From: Molossus alvarezi
Lineage: Eukaryota > Chordata > Mammalia > Chiroptera > Molossidae
Assembly: GCA_037176705.1 (NCBI GenBank)
Contig: CM073897.1
Location: 42,782,488 to 42,846,487, forward strand
Direction: 5' to 3'
Length of the DNA stretch: 64,000 bases
The notes under the pieces were generated by a model. It did not search any database and was not told the DNA's origin. It saw nothing but the letters and a program-made list of their open reading frames with translations. Position 1 is the stretch's first letter, and the number at the start of each line of letters is the position of its first letter. Positions 54,141 through 64,000 of the stretch are shown here, piece by piece. A program made the translations under genes and the position numbers.

Positions 54141-54404
54141 CCCTGGCCGGTTCAACTCAGTGGTTAGAGCGTCAGCCTGTGAACCAGAGAGGCCCGGGTT
54201 CAGTTCCCGCTAAGGGTGCATACCTCTGTTGTGGTTTGTCCCGGCCCTGGTTGGGGTTGTGTGGGTGGCGGCCACTCGATGTGTCTCTCTCATGTCGATG
54301 TTTCTCTCTCTCTTCCTCCCTCTCTCGCTCCTGCGCTATCTGAAAATAAATGCAAAAATGTCCTCAGGTGAGGATAAAACATAAATAAAAAAAATTTTTT
54401 TTTT
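54141..54404 (+). mobile_element. Ves-A SINE nested in the old Ves
   Basis: Head ccctggccggttcaactcag, tail tgtcctcaggtgaggataaa; inserted in the CT-rich body of the host copy. Confidence 0.92.
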
Positions 54405-54468
54405 CTCTCTTTCCCTGCCTCCCTCTCTTATCTGAAAATCAATGGAAAAATATCCTTGGGTGAGGATT

Positions 54469-54989
54469 TATTATTATTATTTTTTTTACGTTTACTGATT
54501 TATTATGCACTAAAGGCTACAAAGGATGCAGGTGATCATCTAGAGAGAGAGAGATGAATGTGGCAAGGTCGGGAAGGGTCCTGAGGTCAGGGGCTCTGGT
54601 CCTGGTGGAGATGGGGTCCAGTACATAGATGTGTTCACCAAGCCAGATGCTCTCTGAACCCTGTGCTCTTGGCATTGTAATGGAGCCTTCATCCTGTAGA
54701 CATGATGGATCATTAGTCTCCAGCTCTTCACCCTTCCCGGAGGATAGTGCTGAAAGATCCAAGCTTCTAATCATGGCTGGTCCTTCTGGTGCCTAGCCCC
54801 ATCCTGAAGCTGTCCAGGAGCCCGTGCTCCTGTCACCTCAGGAAATTCCAAGGGATTTAGAAGCTCTGTGCCAGGATCTTCCAGGTGGAAACCGCGCTCC
54901 AGGACGCACCAGAGCAGGGAGTCCTCCGCAGTGATTAGAGGCCTTGCCCCCACTGCCAGGCACCACGTGGCCCACGTGTAGGGCCCTGA
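54469..54989 (-). mobile_element. Retroposed transcript, probably LTR-derived, unknown family
   Basis: About 520 bp on the minus strand with AATAAA (minus, about 54500) followed by gtaaacgtaaa and an A-rich tail (T-rich at 54469-54488). Flanked by gtgaggatt copies (54460-54468 and 54991-54999; ccttgggtgaggatt against cctgaggtgaggatt), i.e. a TSD within the tail of the host Ves. No open reading frame with a known domain. The sequence recalls the U3-R part of an ERV1-type LTR, but this is not certain. Confidence 0.65.
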
Positions 54990-55472
54990 GGTGAGGATTA
55001 AAAAAATATATATACTGCTCCCTTTATTTGTTTTCCTGAAAAATTTAAAAGGATCATAGTATTTTTGCCTAAATAATTCAGTAAGTAGCTCTAAAAAAGG
55101 GACTTAAAAAAAAACCAACCATCTAATTGCATCAAGTAAAACGAAATAATTATTTAATGTCATCAACTGGTCCACGTTCATATTTCTTTAGTTGTTTCCA
55201 GAATGCCTTTTTATAGTTGATTTGTTCAAATCAAAATGCAAACTGTCCATATATGTATGGCCTTTGCTCTTTTTAAAATCTAGAACAACTTTTTTATTTT
55301 GTTGATGTTGACCTGTTGATGAAACTTGGTTAGGTGTTTTGTAAAATGTCTTGTTTTCTGAATTTGTTTCCTTCTTTGGGGATTGACTTGCCCCTCTATT
55401 CCCTGTGTTTACTATGAAATGCAAGTGAGATCTATTTGTTAGATTCAGCTTAAGCATATTTTTGAGAAATTA

Positions 55473-55712
55473 AAAAATTTTTTTTAATCCTCACCCAAGG
55501 ATATTTTTTAATTTCTCTTTAGACAGAAGTGGGAGGGAGAGAGAGAGAAGCATTTATGTGAGAGGGACACATCCACTGGTTGCCTCCGGCATGACCCCAA
55601 CCAGGACCAGGGACGAACTGAAACCAAAGTACATTCCCTTGGCCAGAATTGAACCCGAGACTCTTCGGTCTGCGGGCCGCTGCTCTAACAGCTGAGCCAA
55701 ACTGGTCAGGCT
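55473..55712 (-). mobile_element. Old Ves SINE
   Basis: Tail taatcctcacccaaggatat, head gagccaaactggtcaggct. Confidence 0.9.
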
Positions 55713-55729
55713 GTAATAATACTTCTAAG

Positions 55730-55890
55730 AGCAGTTAACATTTACATAGTTTGTTGGAGTTTATAAAACTCTTTCTACATGTAATATTTTATTTGATCTT
55801 GATGACAGCCCCATTGTTATCTCTGAATTTCAGATAAGGAACTAGGTTTAGAGCAGTTTAGTATCCAAGGTCACCCAGAGAAGTAAATGG
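55730..55890 (-). repeat. MIR-like fragment
   Basis: tttcagataaggaactaggt, gtatccaaggtcacccagag. Confidence 0.55.
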
Positions 55891-55894
55891 AGGG

Positions 55895-56360
55895 TCTGGA
55901 TTTGAATGTGGGTTATTGTTTTTTCTCCCGACTTTTTGTTATGGAATATTTCATATGGAACATTTCACACATGCGCATGCACGCATACACACGTAGAGAG
56001 AAAAGTTTAATTCCCGTGTACTCATTATCCAGCTTTAACAATTGTTATTTCATGGCCAAAGTTGTTTAATTTCCACCCCTCCCTATCCTCACTGTTCACT
56101 CTACTTCCTTTACTCTAACCCTCTCCACCAGATTCTTGTGAAAACGAATCCTTGGCATCTTTATCATTTTATTCTTGAATTTCAGTGTATATCTCTGAAC
56201 AATAAAGACTCTTTTAAAACAATTACCGTACCATTATCATATCTAAAAAAATCGAATTCAGGTGTTCTGATGTCAGGCCCCACATTTAACCATGTCATGC
56301 TACTTACATTAGTCTATCTGATTCTAGCCACAAAAGAAATGAAGGAAGGATGCCAAATGG
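55895..56360. repeat. Old interspersed repeat, L1M-like
   Basis: ccgtgtactcattatccagc, ctttaacaattgttatttca, tcagtgtatatctctgaaca; recalled as a common mammalian repeat, family not fixed. Confidence 0.4.
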
Positions 56361-57718
56361 GTCCAGTTCTAGATTGAGGACCATAGCATTTTTTACCCTT
56401 TATTCTGTTTTGTCCAGAAATATTGTATCTGGTATTTTGGTAGATAAATTACTTTGGCTTCTGCTTTTCTTTTCTGTCATTCTGTGGTTAGGCAGCAGTA
56501 TCTGAATAATGAGGGGTTCTTCACTTACCCTACTGTGGAGGATGTAGAACTATGAGACATGTTCCTTGTCCCTTAGGGCCTAGAAATATAGTTGATAGAC
56601 GAAACAATATATGTAGCATATAGATAGTAAAAGCTAAAGTTATTTATTTTTTTATTTGCTCAAAATGTTTGAATATTAACTCTGCTGGGCCTTGTGCTTC
56701 ATATTGGCGATACACAGATGAATAGATGATCCCAGATCTGAGTTTACTTGGATAGATAAGACAATACATGGATAATAACAATACAGTGTTATAGGTGCTC
56801 TGAAATCTGGGACAGATTATGATGTGACCTCAAAGAAGAGAGTAATCATTCCATTTGGTAGCATGGGTCTAGAAAGGCATTACATAGCAGTAGTGATACT
56901 TGCAGAGTCTTACAAAACAGATTTTGGCCAGTTGGAAAACAGGAGGAAAGGCATTTTAGAGAGAAGGAGCAGTTGTGAACAAAGGCTTGGAGGTATGAAA
57001 TAACCTGTCACATTAGAAAACATGTAAGTAGTTTGGCTCGTACAGATTTTTTTGAGAGCTCTTATTAGAGACAAGACTAGAAAGATTGAAAAGGGTACGA
57101 TCCTGAAGGGTGTTGTGTTCTACCTTGTGAGTTTTATTTTAGACATGTCACACTGGGCCCAGTATGGAGGATGGAGGAACTGGATGAGGGAAAGATAGGA
57201 GTTAGGGTGACCATCTGGGAGACTGATAAGTCTTTAGCAAGGTGATGAAAACTTGAACCAGGACAGTTTTAGTGGTGAGAAGTTATTAAGAAGGCTACCC
57301 TGGAGGCAGTTTTTTTAAAGCATAGGTGTGAAGGAAGTGATTTACTGTTTCAGTAGAAGAGGTGCTAAGCGATTATTTGAGAGAATAGAAGAATTTGAGT
57401 AAAGTATCCAGATGGATAAAGAATGTCACTAGGTTATATACTAATCTTTTAATTCCCATTCTTTACTTCTTGCCTCCCTCTTATTTGCTAGGCTTATTAC
57501 TTCTGCTTTCTCTGCAGCTTCCTTGTGTTTGGAGGTCTGTGACTCCATTCCAGACCACTGAAAGGCTTTATAGCTCTTCTGTCCTCTCTCATTGCAAGAT
57601 TAGGGTGTTTGACTAGTCCATTGTCTCTGAAAGACAATTACTTGATTCTGTGATGTTATTTCAATGATTTGAAGTTAATAAGAAAATTGGCTTTTATCTC
57701 TATTCAAAACTGAATTCA

Positions 57719-57943
57719 ACCCTGGCTGGTTTGGCTCAGTGGTTAGAGCGTTGGCCTGTGAACCAGAGTTCCAGGTTCGGTTCCCGCTAAGGGCATGTAC
57801 CTTGGATGCAGTTTGTCCCCGGCCCTGGTTGGGGTTGTGTGGATGGCAGCCACTCATTGTCTGTCTCACACTGATGTTTCTTTCTCTTTCTCCCTCTTTC
57901 TCTCCCTCCCGCTCTATCTGAAGAAAACAAACAAACAAAAAAC
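57719..57943 (+). mobile_element. Ves-A SINE, short at 3' end
   Basis: TSD ctgaattca on both sides (57710-57718 and about 57945-57953). Ends ctatctgaagaaaac plus (aaac)n, without gtcctcgggtgaggat. Confidence 0.92.
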
Positions 57944-58139
57944 CCTGAATTCAGAATCTACCTTTATTCTTCAGTCTGTCTTATCCCAGGAAATGGCACC
58001 ATCATTAATATAGACTCTTAAATAAAAAACCTGAGAAAGATCCTTCATAGCTCCCTCATCTTCACTCTTCCTCACCAAGTCTTGTTGATTTTACCTTATA
58101 ATTTTGAGTCCATCTACCTCTCTATTTCCACTGTTACCT

Positions 58140-58542
58140 CAGTAATCCAAGTAACTACCATATTTTTAAAACTTATGAAACTTATGAAATATAACACAAA
58201 GGGAAGAATACATAGAAAAACCTCATGCAGCATATTGATTTACCACAACATGAACATAGCATGTTACCCATAGGCATGCCATACGCACCCCCTCAAACTC
58301 CTAATTATTTCCGCCCCCTTTCTCAAAGGTAACCAACACTTTTAGGGTAATAACTGCCCCCCCTGCCATTTAAACCTATACCCCTATAAACAACAATTTA
58401 TTTGCCTTTTTAAAAAAATATCATATACTTAGAGAATACATTGTGTATCTTTCATGTGGTTTTTGCTCAAAATCCTCTTTGTGATATTCATTCATATTAT
58501 TGACTATAACGATAGTTCATTCATTTTTACTACAGTATAAGG
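58140..58542. repeat. Old L1-like sequence
   Basis: ctttcatgtggtttttgctc, tgtgatattcattcatatta; continues after the SINE at 58777 (cacacatggaattgacttgt). Confidence 0.35.
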
Positions 58543-58776
58543 TTTTTTTTTTCAATCCTCACCCATGGATATTTTTCCATTTATCTTCAGGTAGAGTGGG
58601 AGAGAGGGAGGCAGGGACACAATGTGAGAGAGACACATCGATTGGTTGCCTCCTGCACAAACCTGACCAGGGCCAAACTGAACCACAACTGAGGTACATA
58701 CCCTTGGCTGGAATCGAACCAGTGACCTTTTGGTGCAGGGGTCAACGCCCAACCACTGAGCCACACTGGCCAGGCT
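58543..58776 (-). mobile_element. Old Ves SINE
   Basis: Tail caatcctcacccatggatat, head gagccacactggccaggct. Confidence 0.9.
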
Positions 58777-58889
58777 GTTTGCTTTTCACACATGGAATTG
58801 ACTTGTGTGTATGTTGCTCGGCTATATAGAAATCCAAATGTCTTAGCACCTTTTAGTGAAAAGGATGTTCTTTCCTCATTGCTCTGTAG

Positions 58890-59724
58890 TACTACCTTAG
58901 TTGTCAGTCAGTTGTTTAAATATGGAAGGTATGTTTTGGGGCTTTGTCTATTCTTATGGCAGTACCATGCTGTCTTAGCATAACATTAGAGTAAATTTGA
59001 CATATGATAGGAAAAGTTCTCCCATCTTGCTCCTTTTTTTTTCCCTTTATTGATTTCAGAGAGAGAGGAAGGGAGAGGGAGAGAGAGAGAGAAACATCGA
59101 TGAGAAAGAACATCTATTGGCTGCCTCCTGCATGCCCCCACTGGGGACTTGGCCCACAACCTGGGCATGTGTCCTGACCGGGAATCGAACTGGTGACCTC
59201 TTGGTGCATGGGTTGATGCTCAACCACTGAGCCACACTGGCTGGGTGTGATATTTTTATTTTTTAATAAGTTTTGAAATCAGCTTGTAAAATTGTGCCCC
59301 CAAACAAAAATATTTTGTTAGGATTTTGATTTGGATTGCATTAACTCTGTAGTTCAGAGAGAGGTTTTGAGGATTGACATTTTATAATTTTGACCTATCC
59401 ATGAACATGGTACATCTCTATTATTTTAATATTATTTTACAGTTTTTTTTTGCATAGAGGTTTTGTACATCTGTTAGTTATTTTTATATATTTAATGTTT
59501 AATGTTATTGTAAATAATAAAATTTTTATTTTCTCAGTATATAGCTGATATTCAGAAATGCAATTGATTTTTGTTTAGTAATCTTATACTTAACAACCTT
59601 GCTGAAAGTTCATGTAACAATTTTAATAAATTATGTGTAGATTATTTTGGATTGTCTACAAGCAATCATATAAGCATATAATGTCTTTGTGTGATGTTAC
59701 TATAATGATACCAGTAATCTTTTA
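58890..59724 (-). mobile_element. Old L1 ORF2 region, decayed
   Basis: ttggggctttgtctattctt, ttgatttggattgcattaac, ttatacttaacaaccttgct: reverse of the L1 ORF2 3' half. Split by a Ves-B at 59032-59246. Confidence 0.6.
59032..59246 (-). mobile_element. Ves-B SINE nested in L1
   Basis: ttccctttattgatttcaga, head gagccacactggctgggt. Confidence 0.92.
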
Positions 59725-59980
59725 AAATTATTATTATTGTTATTATTATTTTGTTACTCTTCACCCAAGGATATTTTTTCATTGATTTTTAGTTAGAGTG
59801 GAAGGGAGGGAGAGAGAGAGAAATATTGATATGAGAGATTGGTTGGTTGCCTCCCACATGTGCCCCAACTGGGACTGGAGGTCGAACCTGCAAATCAGGT
59901 ATGTGCCCTTGACCAGGAATTGAACTTGAGAACCTTCAGTCTGGGGGCCAACGCTCTAACCTCTGAGCCAAACCAGCCAG
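59725..59980 (-). mobile_element. Old Ves SINE
   Basis: (att)n, then actcttcacccaaggatatt; head gagccaaaccagccaggg. Confidence 0.88.
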
Positions 59981-59998
59981 GGAATACAGCTGTCTTTT

Positions 59999-60198
59999 TT
60001 TTTTTTTTTATTGATTTTAGAGAAAGAGGAAGGGAGAGGGATAGAGATCAATGAGAGAAACATAGATTGGCCGCTTCCTGCATACCCCCACTGGGGATTT
60101 GGCCCAGATGCTGGTCATGTGCCCTTACCTGGAATTGAACCAGTGACCTCTTGATGCATGGGTTGATGCTGAACCACTGAGCCATACTGGCAAGGCCC
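59999..60198 (-). mobile_element. Ves-B SINE
   Basis: TSD cagct(g/a)tctttt at 59987-59998 and 60199-60210. Confidence 0.93.
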
Positions 60199-60274
60199 CA
60201 GCTATCTTTTGATTAAAGTTTGCATGGTATATGCCTGTTCTGCCTTTTATTTTTATCTATTTTGATAGCCTTTT

Positions 60275-60553
60275 TTTTAATTTATTTATTTTTTTATTTT
60301 TTTATTTTTTTTTTATCCTCATCCGAGGACATTTTTCCATTTTTTGTACAGTCAGAGTGGGAGGGAGAGAGAGGAAGAGAGAGAGAGGGAAACATCGATG
60401 TGAAAGGGACACATCGAGTGGCTGCCACCCGCACGACCAACCAGGGCCGGGGACAAACTGCAACCGAGGTACGTGCCCTTAGTGGGAACCGAACCCGGGT
60501 CTCTCCGGACCGCAGGCGGACGCTCCAACCGCTGAGCCAAACCGGCCAGGGCA
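60275..60553 (-). mobile_element. Ves-A SINE
   Basis: Perfect 11-bp TSD gatagcctttt at 60264-60274 and 60554-60564. Near-consensus copy, probably young. Confidence 0.96.
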
Positions 60554-60604
60554 GATAGCCTTTTGTTTTAAATATGAGCCATGAAAACAACATGTAGTTA
60601 GTTG

Positions 60605-60847
60605 TTTTTTTATCCTCACCTGAGGACATTTTTGCATTTATCTTCAGATAGAGCAGGAGGGAGAGAGGGAGGAAGAGAGAGAGAGAAACATCGATGTGAG
60701 AGGGACACATCGACTGGTTGCCACCCACACGACCCCAACCAAGGTGGGGGACGAACTGCAACTGAGTTATGTGCCCTTAGCGGGAACTGAACCCAGGACT
60801 CTCTGGTCCTCAGGCTGACTCTCTAAGCTCTGAGCCAAACTGGTTAG
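60605..60847 (-). mobile_element. Old Ves SINE, head cut
   Basis: Tail tatcctcacctgaggacat; the head stops at gagccaaactggttag where the next copy begins. Confidence 0.88.
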
Positions 60848-61081
60848 TTTTTTTTTAATCACCCGAGGACATTTTTCCATTTTTTGTTCAGATAGAGTGG
60901 GAGGGAGAGAGAGAGAGAAACATCAACGTGAAAGGGACACATCGAGTGGCTGCCACCCGCACAACCCAGCCAGGGCCGGGGACAAACTGCAACCAAGGTA
61001 CATGCCCTTAGTGGGAACCAAACCCAGGTCTCTTCGGACTGCAGGCTAACGCTCTAACTGCTGAGCCAAACCGGCCAGGGC
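60848..61081 (-). mobile_element. Ves-A SINE
   Basis: Tail taatcacccgaggacat (two bases short), head gagccaaaccggccagggct; directly abuts the previous copy. Confidence 0.93.
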
Positions 61082-61199
61082 TTACTTCATTACATTTAAT
61101 ATAGCTATTAATATATGTGAGTTTAAACCTACCCTTTTTTGAAATTCTTTGTATATGCCTTACCTGCTCAGTGTTCTATTTTTCTCTTCTTATTTCTTC

Positions 61200-61448
61200 T
61201 TTTTTTTTTTATCCTCACCTGAGGACATTTTTGCATTTAGCTTCAGATAGAGCAGGAGGGAGAGAGGAGGGAAGAGAGAGAGAAACATCCATGTTAGAGA
61301 GACACTCTGAGTGGTTGCCTCCCGCACGACCCCAATTGGGGCTGAGGACAAACTGCAACTGAGGTAAGTGCCCTTAGCAGGAACCGAACCTGGGACTCTC
61401 TGGTCTGCAGGTCAATGCTCCAACCACTGAGCCAAACTGGCCAGGGCT
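61200..61448 (-). mobile_element. Ves SINE
   Basis: Tail tatcctcacctgaggacat, head gagccaaactggccagggct. Confidence 0.94.
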
Positions 61449-61796
61449 GTCTCTCATTTCTTGTCATCCTTTGGGTTGATTCTATTTTAAATTCTTTCTT
61501 CCATCTCTCTTTATTAGCTTGGTAGTTATACATCTTTTTACACTTCTTATACTGGTTAACCTAAATACCACAACACAAATTCTCGGTTTATCAAAATCAG
61601 ATATTAAATGATACTTTTATCTTATTTGGACAATACAAGCACTTTAACTTCATTTATCCACCTTCCTGACTTACATGTGAGTGTAATTGTATATTTTCAT
61701 TCTCCAGGAGACTTTTTACTTTATTTTTTTCCAGTTTTATTGAGTAATAATGGACATAATCACTGTATAAATTTAAGACATAAGAATGTTGGTTTG

Positions 61797-62050
61797 GCCC
61801 TGGCCGGTTTGCCTCAGCAGTTAGAGCGACAGCCTGCGGTCCAGAGAGACCCGGGTTTGGTTCCCGCTAAGGGCACGTATCTAGGTTGCAGTTTGTCTCC
61901 AGCCCTGGTTGGGTAGTGTGGGTGGCAGCCACTCGATGTGTACCTTTCATGTCGATGTTTCTCTCTCTCTCTCTCTCTCCCTCTCTCTCCCTCCCACTCT
62001 ATGTGAACAAAAAATGAAAAAATGTCCTCGGGTGAGGATAAAAAACAAAA
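61797..62050 (+). mobile_element. Ves-A SINE, first of a tandem pair
   Basis: Preceded by aagaatgttggtttg (61782-61796), followed by aaatgttggtttg (62051-62063). Confidence 0.95.
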
Positions 62051-62063
62051 AAATGTTGGTTTG

Positions 62064-62300
62064 GCCTTGGCCGGTTTGACTCAACGGTTGGAGTGTCGGC
62101 CTGCGGACCAGAGAGTCCTGGGTTCGGTTCCCGCTAAGGACACGTTCCTTGGTTGCAGTTTGTCCCGGCCCTGGTTCGGTCATGTGGGAGGCAGCCACTT
62201 GATGTGTCCCTTTCACGTCAATGTTTCTCTCTTTCTTCCTCCCACTCTCTCTGAACAAAAAAATGGAAAAATGTCCTCGAGTGAGGATTTAAAAAAAAAA
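62064..62300 (+). mobile_element. Ves-A SINE, second of a tandem pair
   Basis: Preceded by the middle target copy (62051-62063), followed by aagaatgatgatttg (62301-62315). Confidence 0.95.
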
Positions 62301-62544
62301 AAGAATGATGATTTGATTTACATATATAGTGAAATGATTACCACAATAGGTTTAGCTAATAACCATTATCTCGTATAGATACAATAAAAAGAAAAGAAAA
62401 AATGTCTCCTTGTGATGAGAACTCATAGGATTTACCTTTTTAACAACTTTCCTATATATCATATAGCTGTGTTAACTATAAAGTCATCATGCGATATAGT
62501 ATATCCCTAGTATTTACTTATATAACTGGAAATTTGTACCTCTT

Positions 62545-62789
62545 TTTTTTTTTAATCCTTACCCAAGGATATTTTTTCATTTTTGTTCAGATAGTGTGGG
62601 AGGGGGAAAGGGAGAGAGAGAGAGAAACATTGATGTGAGAGAGACACATTGACTGGCTGCCTCCCATAGGGGACCTCACCAGGACCAGGGATGAACTGCA
62701 AATGAGGTATGTGCCCTTGACCAGAATTGAACCCTTGACTCATTGGTCTGCAGGCTGATGCTCTAACTGCTGAGCCAAATGGGCCAGGG
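62545..62789 (-). mobile_element. Old Ves SINE nested in L1
   Basis: TSD about aaatttgtacctctt against aaatttgtatctttg. Confidence 0.92.
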
Positions 62790-63063
62790 CAAAATTTGTA
62801 TCTTTGGACCACATTCCTCCAATCCCTCCCACCCTACCCTCTGTGTCTGGTAATCACAAATCTGATCTCTTTTTCTGAGTTTTTTTCTCTTTTCTTTTCA
62901 GATTTTATATTAAAGTGAGATCATACAGTTATTGTCTTTCTCTGACTTACTTCACTTAGTATGGTACTTCCTAGGTCCATACATGTTGTTGCAAATGGCA
63001 AGATTTCATTTTTTTTTTATGGCCAAGTATTATTCCACTACATATATATAATTCCACCATACA

Positions 63064-63107
<44 letters not shown>

Positions 63108-63282
63108 AATAGATACCTATATATTCACACACACATACCACATTTTCTTTATCCTTTTGTCTGTTAGTGGACACTTAGTGTACCTCCTTATCTCGCTATT
63201 GTAAATAATGCTTCAGTGAACACAAGAATGCATATATCTATGTGAATTAGTTTTGTATTTCTTCAGTCAATACCCCAAAGTG

Positions 63283-63521
63283 GGCCCTGGCTGGTTTGGC
63301 TCAGTGGTTTGAGCGTCGGCCTGTGGACCAGAGAGTCCCGGGTTCGATTGCCGCTAAGGGCACATACCTCGGTTGCAGTTTGTCCCCAACCCCGGTTGGG
63401 GTCTTGGTGGTGGCATTCAGTCTATGTGTCTCACACTGATGTTTCTCTCTTTCTTCCCCTCTCTCTCTGAAGATAAATGCAAAAAAAGTCCTTGGGTGAG
63501 GATATAAAAAAAAAAAAAAAG
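63283..63521 (+). mobile_element. Ves SINE nested in L1
   Basis: Head gccctggctggtttggctca, tail tccttgggtgaggatat plus A-run. Confidence 0.93.
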
Positions 63522-64000
63522 AATATTCAGAAGTGGAATTGCTCAGTCATAGGATAGTTTTGTTTTTAATTTTTTTTGTAACCTCCATACTGTTTTCCAT
63601 AGTGGCTGCACCAGCAATCCCACCAACAGTGCATAAGGTTTCCCTTTTCTCCATGTTCTTACCAACACTTGTTTGTTGATTTATTGATTATAACCATTCT
63701 GACAGGCATTAGGTGATACCTGATTGTGGTTTTAATTTGCATTTCTCTGATGATTAGTGATGCTCAACATCTGTTCATATGTCTATTGGCCATCTGTCCT
63801 CTTTGAAGAAGTGTCTATTCAGGTCCTTTGCCCATTTTTTAAGTGGATCGTTTTATTGGTGTTGAGTCATATGAGTTCTTTATAAATTTTGGGTATTAAA
63901 CCCTTATCAGATATATCACTGGCAAATATCTTCTTTCATTCAGTAGGTTGTCTTCTGTTTTGTTGGTTTCCTTTGCTGTAGGAAAACCTTATTATCAGGA

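Larger units (their letters stand above)
53962..55011 (+). mobile_element. Old Ves SINE containing two later insertions
   Basis: Pieces: 53962-54140 (head ggccctgctggtttggctta), 54405-54468 (tail, atatccttgggtgaggatt) and 54990-55011. Short outer TSD tgctccctt at about 53953-53961 and 55015-55023. Confidence 0.78.
53059..64000 (+). other. INTS4: INTS4 intron 2 (incomplete)
   Basis: More than 10.9 kb, dominated by Ves SINEs and old L1. Unassigned DNA without a recognised repeat: 53059-53450, 55013-55470, 56361-57718, 57944-58140. Confidence 0.8.
61735..64000 (-). mobile_element. Old L1 (L1M-type) 3' UTR and ORF2 C-terminus, running off the window
   Basis: Reverse L1 pattern throughout: ttttattgagtaataatgga, ttcacttagtatggtacttc, ctattgtaaataatgcttca, tccatagtggctgcaccagc, ttgcccattttttaagtgga. 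Frame is broken. Four Ves copies and a (CA)n (about 63064-63106) interrupt it. Confidence 0.8.

Noticed and set aside
53059..64000. Further INTS4 exons
   Set aside because: No segment encoding the expected next INTS4 residues with splice sites was found; all ORFs in this stretch are SINE, L1 or unassigned.

Overview
This is nuclear DNA of a placental mammal, almost certainly a vespertilionid bat (Myotis-like). The evidence is (i) more than 60 copies of the bat tRNA-derived Ves SINE on both strands, (ii) a SPIN-type hAT element, a family known in Myotis but not in most mammals, and (iii) pan-mammalian MIR, L2, MER5, Tigger and MLT1 relics. Three protein-coding loci are recognised: THRSP (single coding exon, minus strand, 944-1378), KCTD14 (two coding exons, plus, 33809-33874 and 39488-40147) and the first two coding exons of INTS4 (plus, 50445-50498 and 52867-53058; the gene runs off the right edge). 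Order and relative orientation match human 11q14.1 read in reverse (NDUFC2 - THRSP - KCTD14 - INTS4), so NDUFC2 is expected just left of base 1.

Layout. 1-1.8 kb: THRSP and its promoter side. 1.8-2.5 kb: a young 5'-truncated L1 upstream of THRSP. 2.5-33.7 kb: intergenic DNA with SINEs, an orphan CpG island carrying a consensus CTCF motif (10.8-11.2 kb), a decayed thioredoxin retrocopy (12.7-13.15 kb), a SPIN element (14.4 kb), a solo LTR (17 kb), a Tigger element (19 kb), an MLT1-type LTR (26.3-26.9 kb) and an ORF1-only HAL1-like LINE (28.2-30.6 kb). 33.7-40.3 kb: KCTD14. 41.3-48.9 kb: dense, nested SINE cluster, an L1 3' end and a second MLT1-type LTR. 50.0-50.5 kb: INTS4 CpG-island promoter, followed by introns 1 and 2, the latter packed with SINEs and old L1 sequence to the window end.

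The three genes are unrelated in function (lipogenesis regulator, BTB/KCTD adaptor, Integrator subunit); they are neighbours by conserved synteny, not a pathway. No new multi-gene system is visible. The most unusual signals are in the retroelements: two A-tailed Ves copies that both stop at the same point after the tRNA-like head (a possible mini-SINE), a 48-bp tailless 5'-half of the Ves tRNA-like domain flanked by a perfect 18-bp target duplication, a 48-bp L1 3'-end micro-insertion, a retroposed LTR-like transcript, several nested SINEs, and a HAL1-like element sharing its 3' UTR with an ORF2-bearing L1.

In the feature list 'Ves-A' means the common form whose 3' end reads like tgtcctcgggtgaggat plus A-tail; 'Ves-B' means the form with a ctggtgtggctcagtggttgag-type head and a tail ending near aaatcaataaa. 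TSD = target-site duplication. Repeat family names come from recalled consensus patterns, not from a library search.
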